The notes under the pieces: model-generated
The model's database searches: none
What the model was told of the DNA's origin: nothing
What the model saw: only the letters and a program-made list of their open reading frames with translations
Position numbers and translations under genes: made by a program
Shown here: piece after piece, positions 7,953 through 15,964 of the stretch
Numbering within the stretch: position 1 is the stretch's first letter
Layout: each line of letters starts with the position of its first letter
DNA from: Comamonadaceae bacterium CD01
GTDB taxonomy: Bacteria; Pseudomonadota; Gammaproteobacteria; Burkholderiales; Burkholderiaceae_C
NCBI GenBank assembly: GCA_002894305.1
Contig: PGEI01000028.1
Span: 1-33,876, forward strand
Reading direction: 5' to 3'
DNA: 33,876 nucleotides

Positions 7953-8429
7953 TTACTTCAGCTGGAAGCTGGCCGACTGGATGTACTGCTTGCCGGCCTG
8001 CGCCTTGCCGGCGCCCGCCGCCGTCAGGGGCAGCCGCACCTCGGAGGGGCTGTCACGCATGTCTTCCACGGCGGCGTCGATGCGGATCTCGTAGCCGGCG
8101 TCGATCAGCGCGTCGGCCAGATCGGCCGTCACCCTGAGCGTGCGGCCCGCGCCGACGCTGGCGCCGGTCACGCCATTGAGACGTTTGGCGTCGCCGGCCG
8201 ACAGGCGGCTCCAGTCCGCCAGGTGCTTGTAGTACTTGGCCTTGCCGCCGGCCACCCAGAGCGTGCCGGCGTAGGCGCCCTTGGCATCGGTCAGGTAGAC
8301 CGCCAGGTAGGCGCCGTCGCCGCCGTAGTTCTTGAGCTGGGTGGCAATGGTGACTTCGCGCGCCTGGCCGAGGGCGGGCACGGCAAGCGCGCAAGCTGCG
8401 GCAATGGCGGTGATCAGGGGTTTGGACAT
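7953..8429 (-). CDS. exported DUF2271 protein with a flavinylation-type motif
   Basis: A 158-residue exported protein: signal peptide about 1-23 (cleavage near GQA-REV), then a DUF2271-type domain. Residues 85-91 read NGVTGAS, matching the [S/T]-G-A-[S/T] acceptor motif that ApbE enzymes flavinylate; the acceptor would be Ser91. DUF2271 proteins are known to occur with PepSY and ApbE genes. I infer that this is a periplasmic flavoprotein accepting electrons from the PepSY flavoreductase encoded immediately downstream. The frame opens at 8462, but the ATG at 8429 follows AGGAGA and starts the signal peptide. Confidence 0.86.
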   Translation of the reverse strand: MSKPLITAIAAACALAVPALGQAREVTIATQLKNYGGDGAYLAVYLTDAKGAYAGTLWVAGGKAKYYKHLADWSRLSAGDAKRLNGVTGASVGAGRTLRVTADLADALIDAGYEIRIDAAVEDMRDSPSEVRLPLTAAGAGKAQAGKQYIQSASFQLK

Positions 8430-8458
8430 AGGGTTCTCCTGGAAAGAGGGGAGGCGAT

Positions 8459-8869
8459 TCATTGCACCTGGCCGCGCGGCGCACTGCCCGGGGTAAAGAG
8501 GGGTGAGGAAGGGGCAGTGCCCGCATCCTGCGGCGTGTGGTCGCGCCGGCGCTCGCGCTCCCGGTCCCGGTCTTTGTGGTGGTCATCGCGCTCGCGCGAC
8601 TTGATCTTCAGCACCTGCAGGGTCTCGGGGTCGAGCTTGGCCTTGAAGCGCTGGCCCTGGGCGTCGGTGCCACGGATTTCGTAGCAGCCGTCGTCAATCT
8701 TCAGTCGCTCGACCTGCCAGCCCTGCTGCGCCGCCATCTGGCGCACCGCTTCGCGCGACTGCCATCGCGCGGCCGGGGCATCGCAGTCGCTGGATGCCAC
8801 CGCTGGCAGCGCCGCGACGGCCAGCACCAGGGTGGCCAGCCGGGGCTTGAGGTGTAGGTTTCGTTTCAT
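8459..8869 (-). CDS. exported PepSY-domain protein
   Basis: A 136-residue protein with a signal peptide (about 1-25) and a single PepSY-type domain: REAVRQMAAQQGWQVERLKIDDGCYEIRGTD-type pattern at about 39-70, then a second strand set with KLDPETLQVLKI. The tail (about 93-136) is highly charged with many Arg, Asp and His, then Pro/Ser-rich. PepSY domains act as small periplasmic binding or inhibitory modules; in this setting it may be a partner of the DUF2271/flavoreductase system. It is the first gene of the operon, 29 bp ahead of the DUF2271 gene, with AAAGGAA before its ATG and the phased array in its promoter. Confidence 0.84.
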   Translation of the reverse strand: MKRNLHLKPRLATLVLAVAALPAVASSDCDAPAARWQSREAVRQMAAQQGWQVERLKIDDGCYEIRGTDAQGQRFKAKLDPETLQVLKIKSRERDDHHKDRDRERERRRDHTPQDAGTAPSSPLFTPGSAPRGQVQ

Positions 8870-8921
8870 CGTCGGTTCCTTTCACAGCATCAGAGCTGTT
8901 GATGCCAATAATTTTGACGAA

Positions 8922-8965
8922 CCGGGGGTGAATCAACACTGAACCTTCTGTTCACCTCGTGTTCA
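8922..8965 (-). promoter_or_regulatory. four-unit 11-bp-phased regulator array, copy 2
   Basis: On the minus strand TGAACA, TGAACA, TTCAG and TTCACCC begin at 8965, 8954, 8943 and 8932, exactly 11 bp apart. The first two units match at 9 of 11 positions. The array ends 52 bp before the PepSY start codon, nearly the same distance as copy 1 from its gene. An OmpR-type response regulator is the likely binder (inference); none is encoded in the window. Confidence 0.62.
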
Positions 8966-9127
8966 TCCGATCGAGCCAACGGTCAGTTCACGTTGCCACA
9001 TGCCCCCATCGGACGTATTGATGAGAAGCATGAAGCGAATCGCGAGTCTGGCTGGACTGACGAAGACGGGTTCGTCAGGGCTTGCCCGAAGATGGAACTT
9101 TTGCGCTCCTCATGCGTTAACGCCCCA

Positions 9128-9682
9128 ATGCCCCAACCGAGCCAGTTTGACGAGACTGACTGCATTGCCCGCGCCCAGCGCGGGGAGGTTGCGGCGTTCT
9201 CTGAGCTGGTGACGCGCAACCAGGATCGCATCTACCGCTTTCTGGTGCGCATGACTCGGTCACAGGAGGATGCGCGCGAGTTGACCCAGGAAACCTTTCT
9301 GAGCGTCTACCAGGCACTGCCCAGCTGGCGCCCGCAGGCGCAGCTGTCCACGTGGCTGTTCCGCATCGCGCGCAACCAGGCACTGGACCGGCTGCGTCGC
9401 GCGCGGCACGTGGAGTTCGTGGCGCTAGACGACGCGCTGCATCAGCAGGTACCGGCGGATACGCCCACGCCCGAGGCCATGCTGCAGGCGCGCCAGCGCA
9501 TCGCGGAGCTGGAGCGCGCGCTGGCGCGGCTGTCGGTGGAGCACCGTGAGATCCTGCTGTTGCGCGACATCGAGGACATGCCCTACGAGGACATTGCCCA
9601 GGTGCTGGGCATCGGCCTGGGCACCGTCAAATCCCGCATCGCCCGCGCCCGCGCCGGGCTGCTGCAGCACATGCCACGCTGA
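9128..9682 (+). CDS. ECF-family RNA polymerase sigma factor
   Basis: A 184-residue sigma-70 factor of the extracytoplasmic-function class. Region 2 is visible as YRFLVRMTRSQEDARELTQ through TWLFRIARNQALDRLRR (about 35-95), and region 4 as LSVEHREILLLRDIEDMPYE with the helix-turn-helix IAQVLGIGLGTVKSRIARAR (about 133-178). The open frame extends upstream to a TTG, but a normal ECF length and the start of region 2 favour ATG 9128; ATG 9092 is the alternative and neither has a strong ribosome site. It is followed after 15 bp by a zinc-finger anti-sigma gene, a standard pairing. Confidence 0.92.
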   Translation: MPQPSQFDETDCIARAQRGEVAAFSELVTRNQDRIYRFLVRMTRSQEDARELTQETFLSVYQALPSWRPQAQLSTWLFRIARNQALDRLRRARHVEFVALDDALHQQVPADTPTPEAMLQARQRIAELERALARLSVEHREILLLRDIEDMPYEDIAQVLGIGLGTVKSRIARARAGLLQHMPR

Positions 9683-9697
9683 CCGCAAGGAGCCACC

Positions 9698-10165
9698 ATG
9701 ACCTGCCCACGCATCGAAGATCTTTCCGCCTTTGTCGATCACGCCCTGCCCGCGCGCAGACAGGCCGCGCTGCAGAGCCACCTGCGGGCCTGCCCTGTCT
9801 GCAGCCAGCAGCTCGATGCGCTGCGGGCGCTGCGCCAGGAACTGCACGCCCTGCCATCGCCCACGCTGGGCTTCGATCTCGCGGCGCAGCTGCAGGAGCG
9901 CCTGCGCGACCGGCGGCCACCGCGCGCCGCCAGGCCCCGGCGTGCCGGCTGGGACCTTCTGGGCTGGATGCCCACGGGCCTGGCGGCTGGCGCGGCGCTG
10001 GTCTCGGGCCTGTGGATGGGCGGGCTGCTGCTGGGCACGGGGGCAGCCATTCCTACCACGTTTGCGGCCGCCGACCCCGCCATGGCGCGCGTGTTCGACC
10101 CCGTGCCGCCGGGCGGGCTGTGCGCCGCCACCGAGATTTGCCGACTGCCAAGGAATCTGCCATGA
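9698..10165 (+). CDS. zinc-finger anti-sigma factor, membrane-anchored
   Basis: A 155-residue protein with an N-terminal zf-HC2 anti-sigma domain: His28-x3-Cys32-x2-Cys35 plus an upstream Cys3. A basic linker (RRPPRAARPRRAG) leads to one membrane helix at about 89-112 (LLGWMPTGLAAGAALVSGL), with a short periplasmic tail. It should bind and hold the sigma factor encoded 15 bp upstream until a periplasmic signal is received. AAGGAG precedes the ATG. Its stop overlaps the start of the next gene by ATGA, so the sensor-like protein is translationally coupled. Confidence 0.88.
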   Translation: MTCPRIEDLSAFVDHALPARRQAALQSHLRACPVCSQQLDALRALRQELHALPSPTLGFDLAAQLQERLRDRRPPRAARPRRAGWDLLGWMPTGLAAGAALVSGLWMGGLLLGTGAAIPTTFAAADPAMARVFDPVPPGGLCAATEICRLPRNLP

Positions 10166-10623
10166 AACACCCCACCTGGATCCGCACCCTGCTGGCCGTC
10201 TCGCTGGCGCTCAACCTGGGCATTCTTGCGGCGCTCGTGCTGCGCCCTGCCCGCGTGGCGCCGCCCCCGGCGCCGGCCGTGCACCTGCCGGACTACCTGG
10301 CGCTCACGCCCGGGCAACGCACGCGCTGGGAGGCGCTGGAGGCGCCGTTCCTGCACGACCTGTCATCCAACTGGGACGACATACGCCACCGCCGCGAAGC
10401 CCTGGTGCGCCACATCTTCGCCGCCGCACCCGACCGCGCGGCCATCGACGCCGAGCAGGCCGCCATTGCCCGCCTGCAGGCCGCGCAGCAGCAGCGCGTG
10501 ATCACCCAATTGCTGGCCGAGCGCGAGCTGCTGGACACCGCCCAGCGCGAGCGCCTGCTGCAGCTGTTGCTGGGTCGCTACGCGCAGGAGGCGACCGAGG
10601 AGGAGCTGCTGCACCGCAAATAA
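10162..10623 (+). CDS. periplasmic heavy-metal-sensor-like protein (CnrX/Spy type)
   Basis: A 153-residue protein anchored by one N-terminal helix (about 8-28), with a mostly helical periplasmic domain rich in Arg, Glu and Gln, containing LTPGQRTRWEALEAPFLHD and DRAAIDAEQAAIARLQAAQQ. The hairpin-of-helices pattern fits the metal-resistance sensor family of CnrX, ZraP and Spy. By analogy with CnrYXH it probably relays a periplasmic metal or envelope signal to the anti-sigma factor it is coupled to. The canonical CnrX metal ligands are not evident, so the inducer is unknown. The open frame reaches further upstream; ATG 10162 has AAGGAA and the ATGA overlap. Confidence 0.8.
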   Translation: MKHPTWIRTLLAVSLALNLGILAALVLRPARVAPPPAPAVHLPDYLALTPGQRTRWEALEAPFLHDLSSNWDDIRHRREALVRHIFAAAPDRAAIDAEQAAIARLQAAQQQRVITQLLAERELLDTAQRERLLQLLLGRYAQEATEEELLHRK

Positions 10624-10746
10624 GGCCGTGCACCAAAGATGCAAAACACATGGAACATTCAGACGCGCGCTTCGTTGAAGAGGGCAAGGCAGCCAGGCAA
10701 CCCGCACGGCCACCTTGCATGGTTCAACTTTCAACGGAGCATTTCC

Positions 10747-11226
10747 ATGAAACAACTCACCACACTGCTGCTGGCCGCCGCCCTGGCAGTCCCCCTGACC
10801 TCGATGGCCGCGAGCGCGCACGACAGCCACGGCAGCGCCGAAACCCACCAGTTGCAACTCAACGCCGGCAAGAAATGGGACACCGACGCGCCGCTGCGCC
10901 AGGCCATGACGGCCGTCCATGCATCGGTGACGAAAATCCTGCCCGCGGCCCATGCAGGCAAGGCCACGGCGGCCGACTACGACGCCTTCGGCAACGCCGT
11001 CGGCCAGCAGGTCGCCTACATGGTGGAAAACTGCAAGTTGCCCCCCGAGGCGGACGCCCAGCTGCACATCATCGTGGCCGACCTGGTGGCGGGCGCCGAG
11101 GCCGCCCAGGGCAAGCACGGAGAAGGCAAGCGCGCCGCCGGCGTGGTGCAGGTCGCGCAGGCCTCCAACGCCTACGGCAAGTATTTCAGCCACAGCGGCT
11201 GGAAGGCCGTCAAGCTGTCCCATTGA
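10747..11226 (+). CDS. small exported helical protein, unknown function
   Basis: A 159-residue protein with a signal peptide (about 1-24, cleavage near ASA-HDS). The mature N terminus is His-rich (HDSHGSAETH), followed by LNAGKKWDTDAPLRQAM and helical segments with YMVENCKLPPEADAQLH. It has a single Cys and no CxxCH, so it is not a c-type cytochrome; a four-helix cytochrome b562-like fold or metal binding is conceivable. I know similar small proteins only as hypotheticals. It begins 123 bp after the sensor gene, with CGGAG before the ATG, so it may be read from its own promoter or be a target of the neighbouring sigma factor. Confidence 0.78.
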   Translation: MKQLTTLLLAAALAVPLTSMAASAHDSHGSAETHQLQLNAGKKWDTDAPLRQAMTAVHASVTKILPAAHAGKATAADYDAFGNAVGQQVAYMVENCKLPPEADAQLHIIVADLVAGAEAAQGKHGEGKRAAGVVQVAQASNAYGKYFSHSGWKAVKLSH

Positions 11227-11738
11227 AGGACATGCCAAGCAGGGTGAGGGTATGCCCAAGGCAGGCCCATTCGCCCCCGTGCAAAGTGTCTAGCCACGTT
11301 CGGGCACTTGGAGGCACCACGCCGTGCCAGCACCATGGAGCGCGTGGTCGAAGGGCTATGGAAGGTGCCGAACGATCAGCCCGAGCAGGGCCGCCGCCAT
11401 GACGTGCAGCGTCTGGGTGGTGTGGCCATTGAGCTGAAATCGTACCTGCCCATCGAGCGGCAGGCCCGCGTGATCGGGGCCACCCGGCTCGAATGGCAGC
11501 AGGGCGGGCCTGAGCAACCTGGGCTCCGGTGAGGGAACCAAGCAGGCGATGCAGCAGCGCGCCGACTCCCTGGACGAACAGGGACTGGATAAGCGGTGCA
11601 GGCGATGCGTGATCCTGACATGCAACCTGCTGGGCACGTTGCGCAGTTGAGAACTGGCGCAGACCGCGAGGACATCGCCTCCACCGGCCTGGAGCTGCCG
11701 GCGCACTTCATGACCGGCACAGGATTCGCGTACCTGAC
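11227..11738. other. 512-bp interval between convergent genes; one weak minus-strand frame
   Basis: No recognisable gene, RNA or strong terminator. One minus-strand frame (11742 to 11356, GTG start, 128 residues) overlaps the phosphoketolase stop as GTGA, the geometry of a coupled next gene. However, its translation is rich in Arg, Ser, His and Cys with no familiar motif, and only the last 50 residues look protein-like. It may be a decayed gene or chance. Confidence 0.4.
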
Positions 11739-14111
11739 TCACGGGCTCAATAAATCTTTGGGATCGCCGGTGCCATCAAGAGCCGCGCGCTGCGCAGGGT
11801 CGAGCAGTGCTTCACGATTCCAGCCGGCCACGGTCGCTGCGGCATCCACCGTATGCGCCCAGGTACAGCGGTTGGCGAACAGCATGCCGGGGACATCGAA
11901 GGTGCCGCCGCGGCTGATGTAGCCGAGGGCGTGCGTCCTGGTCGGGCCGTTGTCGATGCGGCGCAGAATGCCGAGCATGGGCTCGGGGCGCGTGTGGGTG
12001 AGGATCACGCGCGGCAGGCCTTGCGGGAACAGCGTGCTGACAGTGGCGTCTTCATCGACGAACTCCGCTTCCATGGCATCGCGCGGGATGCGCAGGCGGC
12101 CAGGTTCCAGGATGACGGTGACGCAGGCGCGCTTGCCCATCCCGGCAAGGTGCTGCTGCGCCTTGATCGCCTCGTCGAGTTGGTAGGCACCCAGCGCGAT
12201 GAGCTGCACTTCGGCCTCGGCGGGGTCACCGATCAGATGGGCCGCGCCGTCACGGATCAGGCGTTGCGCCGATTCGGCATCGAAGCGGTTCTCCACGTCG
12301 CGCTTGGAAACGATGAGGCAGGCCAGTTGCCCGCGTCCGGCATAGACTTCGCGCAGCGCGGCGACCGCAGTGTTGCCATCCACCGGGAACAACACGCGCG
12401 AGGTGTCCGACATCTCGCCCAGCAGGGCTTCGCCGATCGTCGGGTCTTGGTGCGACTGTTCGTTTTTGGCGTTCTCCCAGGTGTGCGAGGTGACGATGAG
12501 TGGCACCGACAGCCAGCCGGCGGGCTGGCCGACCTGACGCAGGTGGCGGGCGAAGATGATTTCCTGCCGCATCAGGCCGAGCATTTTTACGGCGAAGGCC
12601 TCGTAGCTGACGATCAGGTTCAGTCCACCCTTGTTGCCGAGTGCGGCGGCGGCCACGGCCTCTTCGTTGAGCGCGGTGATGACGGCGCCGTGCAAATCCT
12701 CAGGCACACCGGGTTCGGGCTCGTTGACGCGGTGCTTGAGCAGCGCCAGCGTGCCGCCCATCTTGTTGCTGGCCAATTCGTCAGGGTTGCCGATGCGCAT
12801 GCGCAGCTCGGGATTGGCTTTGGCGAATTCAACGAACCACTGATCCAGCGCCGTCATCGCACTGCCTTCGCTGCCTGATATTTCCCAGCGCGGTTCGGGC
12901 AGCCTGGGCGCAGCGGGGTGGCGGTGCGCCATCGGATGCGCGCTTTCCAGCGGGCGCTGCTGGGCGGCGTGGGTTGCGAAGGCGGTGAGCGTCGCGTCGA
13001 GTTCGACCGGAGCAACGAAGAGCGCAGCCGCGCTTTCGTTGAACCGCCCACGCATGGCGACATCGGTGTGGGGGTTGCCGCCCAACGGCAGGTTGTGCGC
13101 GACGTTGCTGCCAGCACCGGGAAAGCCGAAGCCCTTCTCGGTCTCGGCGATCACGTAGGGCAGAGGCGCCGGATAGCGGCGATCCGGATCGGCGGCAAAC
13201 GCACGCAGCGCGCCCTCGGCTTCGACGATTGCCCAGGCGATCGCGGCCGGGTCACGGCCATCGACGATCACCGGGTCGAAGCCGTTGTGGCGCACGTCGT
13301 CGGCCAGCCATTGCGCACCCCCTTCCTGCATGATCTGGGTGCGCTGCTCGATGCGGCGGCCGTTGAGGATCATCACCGGTACAGCGAAGCCGCTGTCTTG
13401 CGCGCGCCACCAGCGCGGCGCCCAGTCCGGGCCACGCTGCTCCTCGAAGGCGCCGTCACTGAGGAAGGCGACCAGCGATTCGCCAGGCAGCGGCATGTGG
13501 ATGTACTGCAGTTCGGCAAAGCCGAGGTAGCCGCCTTCGGACACGGCACCGGCGGTGTTGGGGCCGGCATGGCTGCCCAGCGGCACGGCCGGGCGGCCCT
13601 GCGCATCGATGGCATAGGAATAGAAATCGGCACACAGGCGCGACAGGCCTTGCTCGCTGCGGTCGTAGCGGCCCCGCTGCGCGGGCGAGACATCGCCGGT
13701 CAGCGCATTGACCGCTTCGATGGCGGCGACACAATGGCCCTGGCCCATGATCCAGCCGCGTGTGCTGCCGGTGAGCGCGTTGGCCAGCAGGTAGCCGACG
13801 AAGGCCTGCACCATGTTCAGCGAGCCGCCGGTGTGGCCTTCGGGCGTGGGCTTGAAGTCCTCGGCTGACAGCGCCGCGCCGGAAAGGTCGATGCGGCGCG
13901 CATAGGTCATGTGCGCGACCACGTTCATGGCCACGCAGCTCAGGCGGTCGGCGGCGGCAAGCAGGGTGTAGGCCGTCGTCTCGTCGGCAACACGGCCGTC
14001 GACGATCAAACGGGCCACCAGAGTTTCCATGCGCTTGATGGTCTCGTCGCGATGGACGATGGGGCCGTGGCCGGCGAGCCAGCACTGGCGGATGGTGGAA
14101 GCGGTGGTCAT
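11739..14111 (-). CDS. xfp: divergent phosphoketolase (XFP family)
   Basis: A 790-residue thiamine-diphosphate enzyme expected to split xylulose-5-P or fructose-6-P with phosphate into acetyl-P and a shorter sugar phosphate. Length, GQGHC (about 123-127), LNGRRI, the SYEAFA segment, SHQDP and the C-terminal domain order match phosphoketolases. Several signatures are altered: EGHTGGSLN (91-99) replaces the usual GHWGT region, SEGGYLGF (191-198) replaces EGGELGY, and LSDGAFEEQRG (217-227) replaces GDGEAETG at the cofactor site. It is therefore a distant subgroup and its substrate should not be assumed. It follows ackA by 83 bp, which supports acetyl-P production. GAGGGG precedes the ATG. Confidence 0.88.
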   Translation of the reverse strand: MTTASTIRQCWLAGHGPIVHRDETIKRMETLVARLIVDGRVADETTAYTLLAAADRLSCVAMNVVAHMTYARRIDLSGAALSAEDFKPTPEGHTGGSLNMVQAFVGYLLANALTGSTRGWIMGQGHCVAAIEAVNALTGDVSPAQRGRYDRSEQGLSRLCADFYSYAIDAQGRPAVPLGSHAGPNTAGAVSEGGYLGFAELQYIHMPLPGESLVAFLSDGAFEEQRGPDWAPRWWRAQDSGFAVPVMILNGRRIEQRTQIMQEGGAQWLADDVRHNGFDPVIVDGRDPAAIAWAIVEAEGALRAFAADPDRRYPAPLPYVIAETEKGFGFPGAGSNVAHNLPLGGNPHTDVAMRGRFNESAAALFVAPVELDATLTAFATHAAQQRPLESAHPMAHRHPAAPRLPEPRWEISGSEGSAMTALDQWFVEFAKANPELRMRIGNPDELASNKMGGTLALLKHRVNEPEPGVPEDLHGAVITALNEEAVAAAALGNKGGLNLIVSYEAFAVKMLGLMRQEIIFARHLRQVGQPAGWLSVPLIVTSHTWENAKNEQSHQDPTIGEALLGEMSDTSRVLFPVDGNTAVAALREVYAGRGQLACLIVSKRDVENRFDAESAQRLIRDGAAHLIGDPAEAEVQLIALGAYQLDEAIKAQQHLAGMGKRACVTVILEPGRLRIPRDAMEAEFVDEDATVSTLFPQGLPRVILTHTRPEPMLGILRRIDNGPTRTHALGYISRGGTFDVPGMLFANRCTWAHTVDAAATVAGWNREALLDPAQRAALDGTGDPKDLLSP

Positions 14112-14194
14112 GCGATTTCCCCTCTTTGATGTCGATGAATCCCTGCGTGGCTACAGAGTCAGTTGAGTTGAGCGCGCTCGGCCTGGCTGGGACA

Positions 14195-15403
14195 TCACGC
14201 GCCGCCTATCAAATCCTGCGTATAGCGCGCTGTGATCCATTCCTCGTTGGTAGGCTCCACCGCGGCCAGCACCCGGCTGTCGGTGGTGGAGATAACCGGG
14301 GCATCGATGGCGTTGGCATCGGCATCCAGCTTGATGCCGATAAATGCCAGGTCGCGGCAGACGCGCTCGCGCACGAAGGCGTTGTGCTCACCGACACCGG
14401 CAGTGAACACGAGCAGATCCAGGCCGCCAATGACTGCGATCAGTGCGCCAATCTCCCGCACGATACGGCGCACGTAGAGCGCCAACGCGATGCGGGCGCG
14501 TTCGCCGACTTCGCCGGAATCGCTCTCGTGCTTCACCACCACGCGCGGCTCGGCCGAAATCCCGGAAACACCGAGCAGGCCGGACTGGTTGTAGAGCGTG
14601 CGGCCTACTTCTTCCAGTGAGAGCTTTTCGATCTCCATCAGGTAGAGCAGGGCGCCCGGATCGAGCGAGCCGGTACGGGTGCCCATCATCAGGCCGTCGA
14701 GCGCGGAAAATCCCATCGTGGTGGCGATGCTTTGCAGGTTCTGCATCGCGCACAGGCTGGCCCCGCTGCCGAGGTGCGCGACGATGGTGCGGCCGCGTGC
14801 CAGATCACCGTGGCGCTCGGGCAGGACGTGGCTCATGTAGTCGTATGAAAGGCCGTGAAAGCCGTAGCGGCGCAGACCGCGTTCCCAGGCCGAGTACGGC
14901 AGCGGCAGGATCTGCTCCACCTTCGGCGCCGTGCGGTGAAAGGCTGTATCGAAGCACGCTACCTGAACAATTCCGGGCCACTGCTCGAACAGCAAACTCA
15001 TGGCCTTCAGGGGAAAGGGTTGGTGCAACGGCGCCAAAGGAATCAAGGCCCGCAGCTCCGCGATGGAGCCATCGGTCACCACGGTTGGCTCGAAGTACCT
15101 GCTGCCGCCATGGACGACACGATGCGCGATGGCCACGATGCGGCGGCCATCGAGTCGGGCCACGATGCGCGCTTGAATCAACGCCAGAGCGGCGGTGTGA
15201 GGGTGTTCGTGGTCCAGATGGATGCGCTGCTGCGCAGTGCCACTGTCGCTGTACTCAGGCGCGGGCCCAGCAATCCCTTGCACCTTGCCGTGCCACAGCG
15301 GCTGGCGCGGCAACGGGCACGCCTGTGCATCGAACAAGGCGAACTTGATGCTTGAGGAGCCGCAATTGAGCACCAGGATGAGGCTCGGCTGGGAGTTGCT
15401 CAT
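14195..15403 (-). CDS. ackA: acetate kinase
   Basis: A 402-residue cytoplasmic enzyme that converts acetyl-phosphate and ADP to acetate and ATP. Signature elements are all present: NCGSSSIKF (13-21), AHRVVHGG with substrate-binding Arg95, PLAPLH, FDTAFH with the catalytic Asp, RRYGFHGLSY, HLGSGAS, GTRTGSLDPG with the catalytic Arg, and FTAGVGEHN. PLAPLHQPF replaces the common PLAPLHNP. It stands directly before the phosphoketolase gene, so the pair forms an ATP-yielding phosphoketolase-acetate branch. It follows the cytochrome c' gene by 39 bp. Confidence 0.95.
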   Translation of the reverse strand: MSNSQPSLILVLNCGSSSIKFALFDAQACPLPRQPLWHGKVQGIAGPAPEYSDSGTAQQRIHLDHEHPHTAALALIQARIVARLDGRRIVAIAHRVVHGGSRYFEPTVVTDGSIAELRALIPLAPLHQPFPLKAMSLLFEQWPGIVQVACFDTAFHRTAPKVEQILPLPYSAWERGLRRYGFHGLSYDYMSHVLPERHGDLARGRTIVAHLGSGASLCAMQNLQSIATTMGFSALDGLMMGTRTGSLDPGALLYLMEIEKLSLEEVGRTLYNQSGLLGVSGISAEPRVVVKHESDSGEVGERARIALALYVRRIVREIGALIAVIGGLDLLVFTAGVGEHNAFVRERVCRDLAFIGIKLDADANAIDAPVISTTDSRVLAAVEPTNEEWITARYTQDLIGGA

Positions 15404-15442
15404 CGTGATGCCCCATACAAACCGGCCTGGGACAAATGCGTG

Positions 15443-15916
15443 TCAGCGACTCCCATAAAACTGTTCCACGAACGATTGTCGGAAGCTTTGGTGACAAGCG
15501 AGGCAGCTTTGTTGTGTCTTGGAGAATGCGGCGATAACGGCCTGGCCGTCGCCGCGCTTGGCGGCATCCCCCATGGCGCTCGCAGCGTCCTGGACCTGTC
15601 CATCGAAACCCCGGAATTTCCCGGCATCCGTGCCAAGCCAGCCAAGAATGCGCATCTTTTCGCCCAGAGGTGGCTCGGCATGCTTGGCGATTTTGGGCGC
15701 CAACTCGGCGACCAGTGTCCATTCCTCCTTGGAAATCGCACCGGTGACGGCTTGCATGTCACGGCCAAGTCGCTCCATGACGCTGCGAAGCGCCATCGGC
15801 TTTGCAGCGTCAGCGGACTGCGCGCCCAGTCCCGTGGTGGCGGTGGCCAAGGCTACTGACAACGTGATCGTCAAAAGCTGTCGAGGGTTCAAGAGGTAAC
15901 TCACGGGATTCTCCAT
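15443..15916 (-). CDS. cytochrome c' (class II c-type cytochrome)
   Basis: A 157-residue periplasmic protein with a signal peptide (about 1-38, cleavage near ADA-AKP). The heme motif CLACH (Cys138, Cys141, His142) sits close to the C terminus and is followed by QSFRQSF, the arrangement of four-helix-bundle cytochromes c'. Such proteins bind gases such as NO or carry electrons under low oxygen. An in-frame ATG at 15952 lies 12 bp after the upstream gene's stop and gives a 169-residue product; neither start has a good ribosome site, and 15916 gives the more normal signal peptide. Confidence 0.85.
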   Translation of the reverse strand: MENPVSYLLNPRQLLTITLSVALATATTGLGAQSADAAKPMALRSVMERLGRDMQAVTGAISKEEWTLVAELAPKIAKHAEPPLGEKMRILGWLGTDAGKFRGFDGQVQDAASAMGDAAKRGDGQAVIAAFSKTQQSCLACHQSFRQSFVEQFYGSR

Positions 15917-15964
15917 GGAGGTTGTTGGTGAATGCTTCGCAGGCGGGCGCATGGCTTCGGGATT

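Noticed and set aside
9732-11402. Plus-strand frame of about 556 codons spanning the anti-sigma and sensor genes
   Set aside because: It runs out of frame through three genes with good ribosome sites and ATGA coupling; its product is Arg/Pro/Gly-rich without motifs.
14126-14139. TTGAT-N4-ATGAA, one mismatch to an FNR box, just before xfp
   Set aside because: It sits 15 bp before the start codon next to the ribosome site, inside an operon, where no activator-dependent promoter would fit; probably chance.
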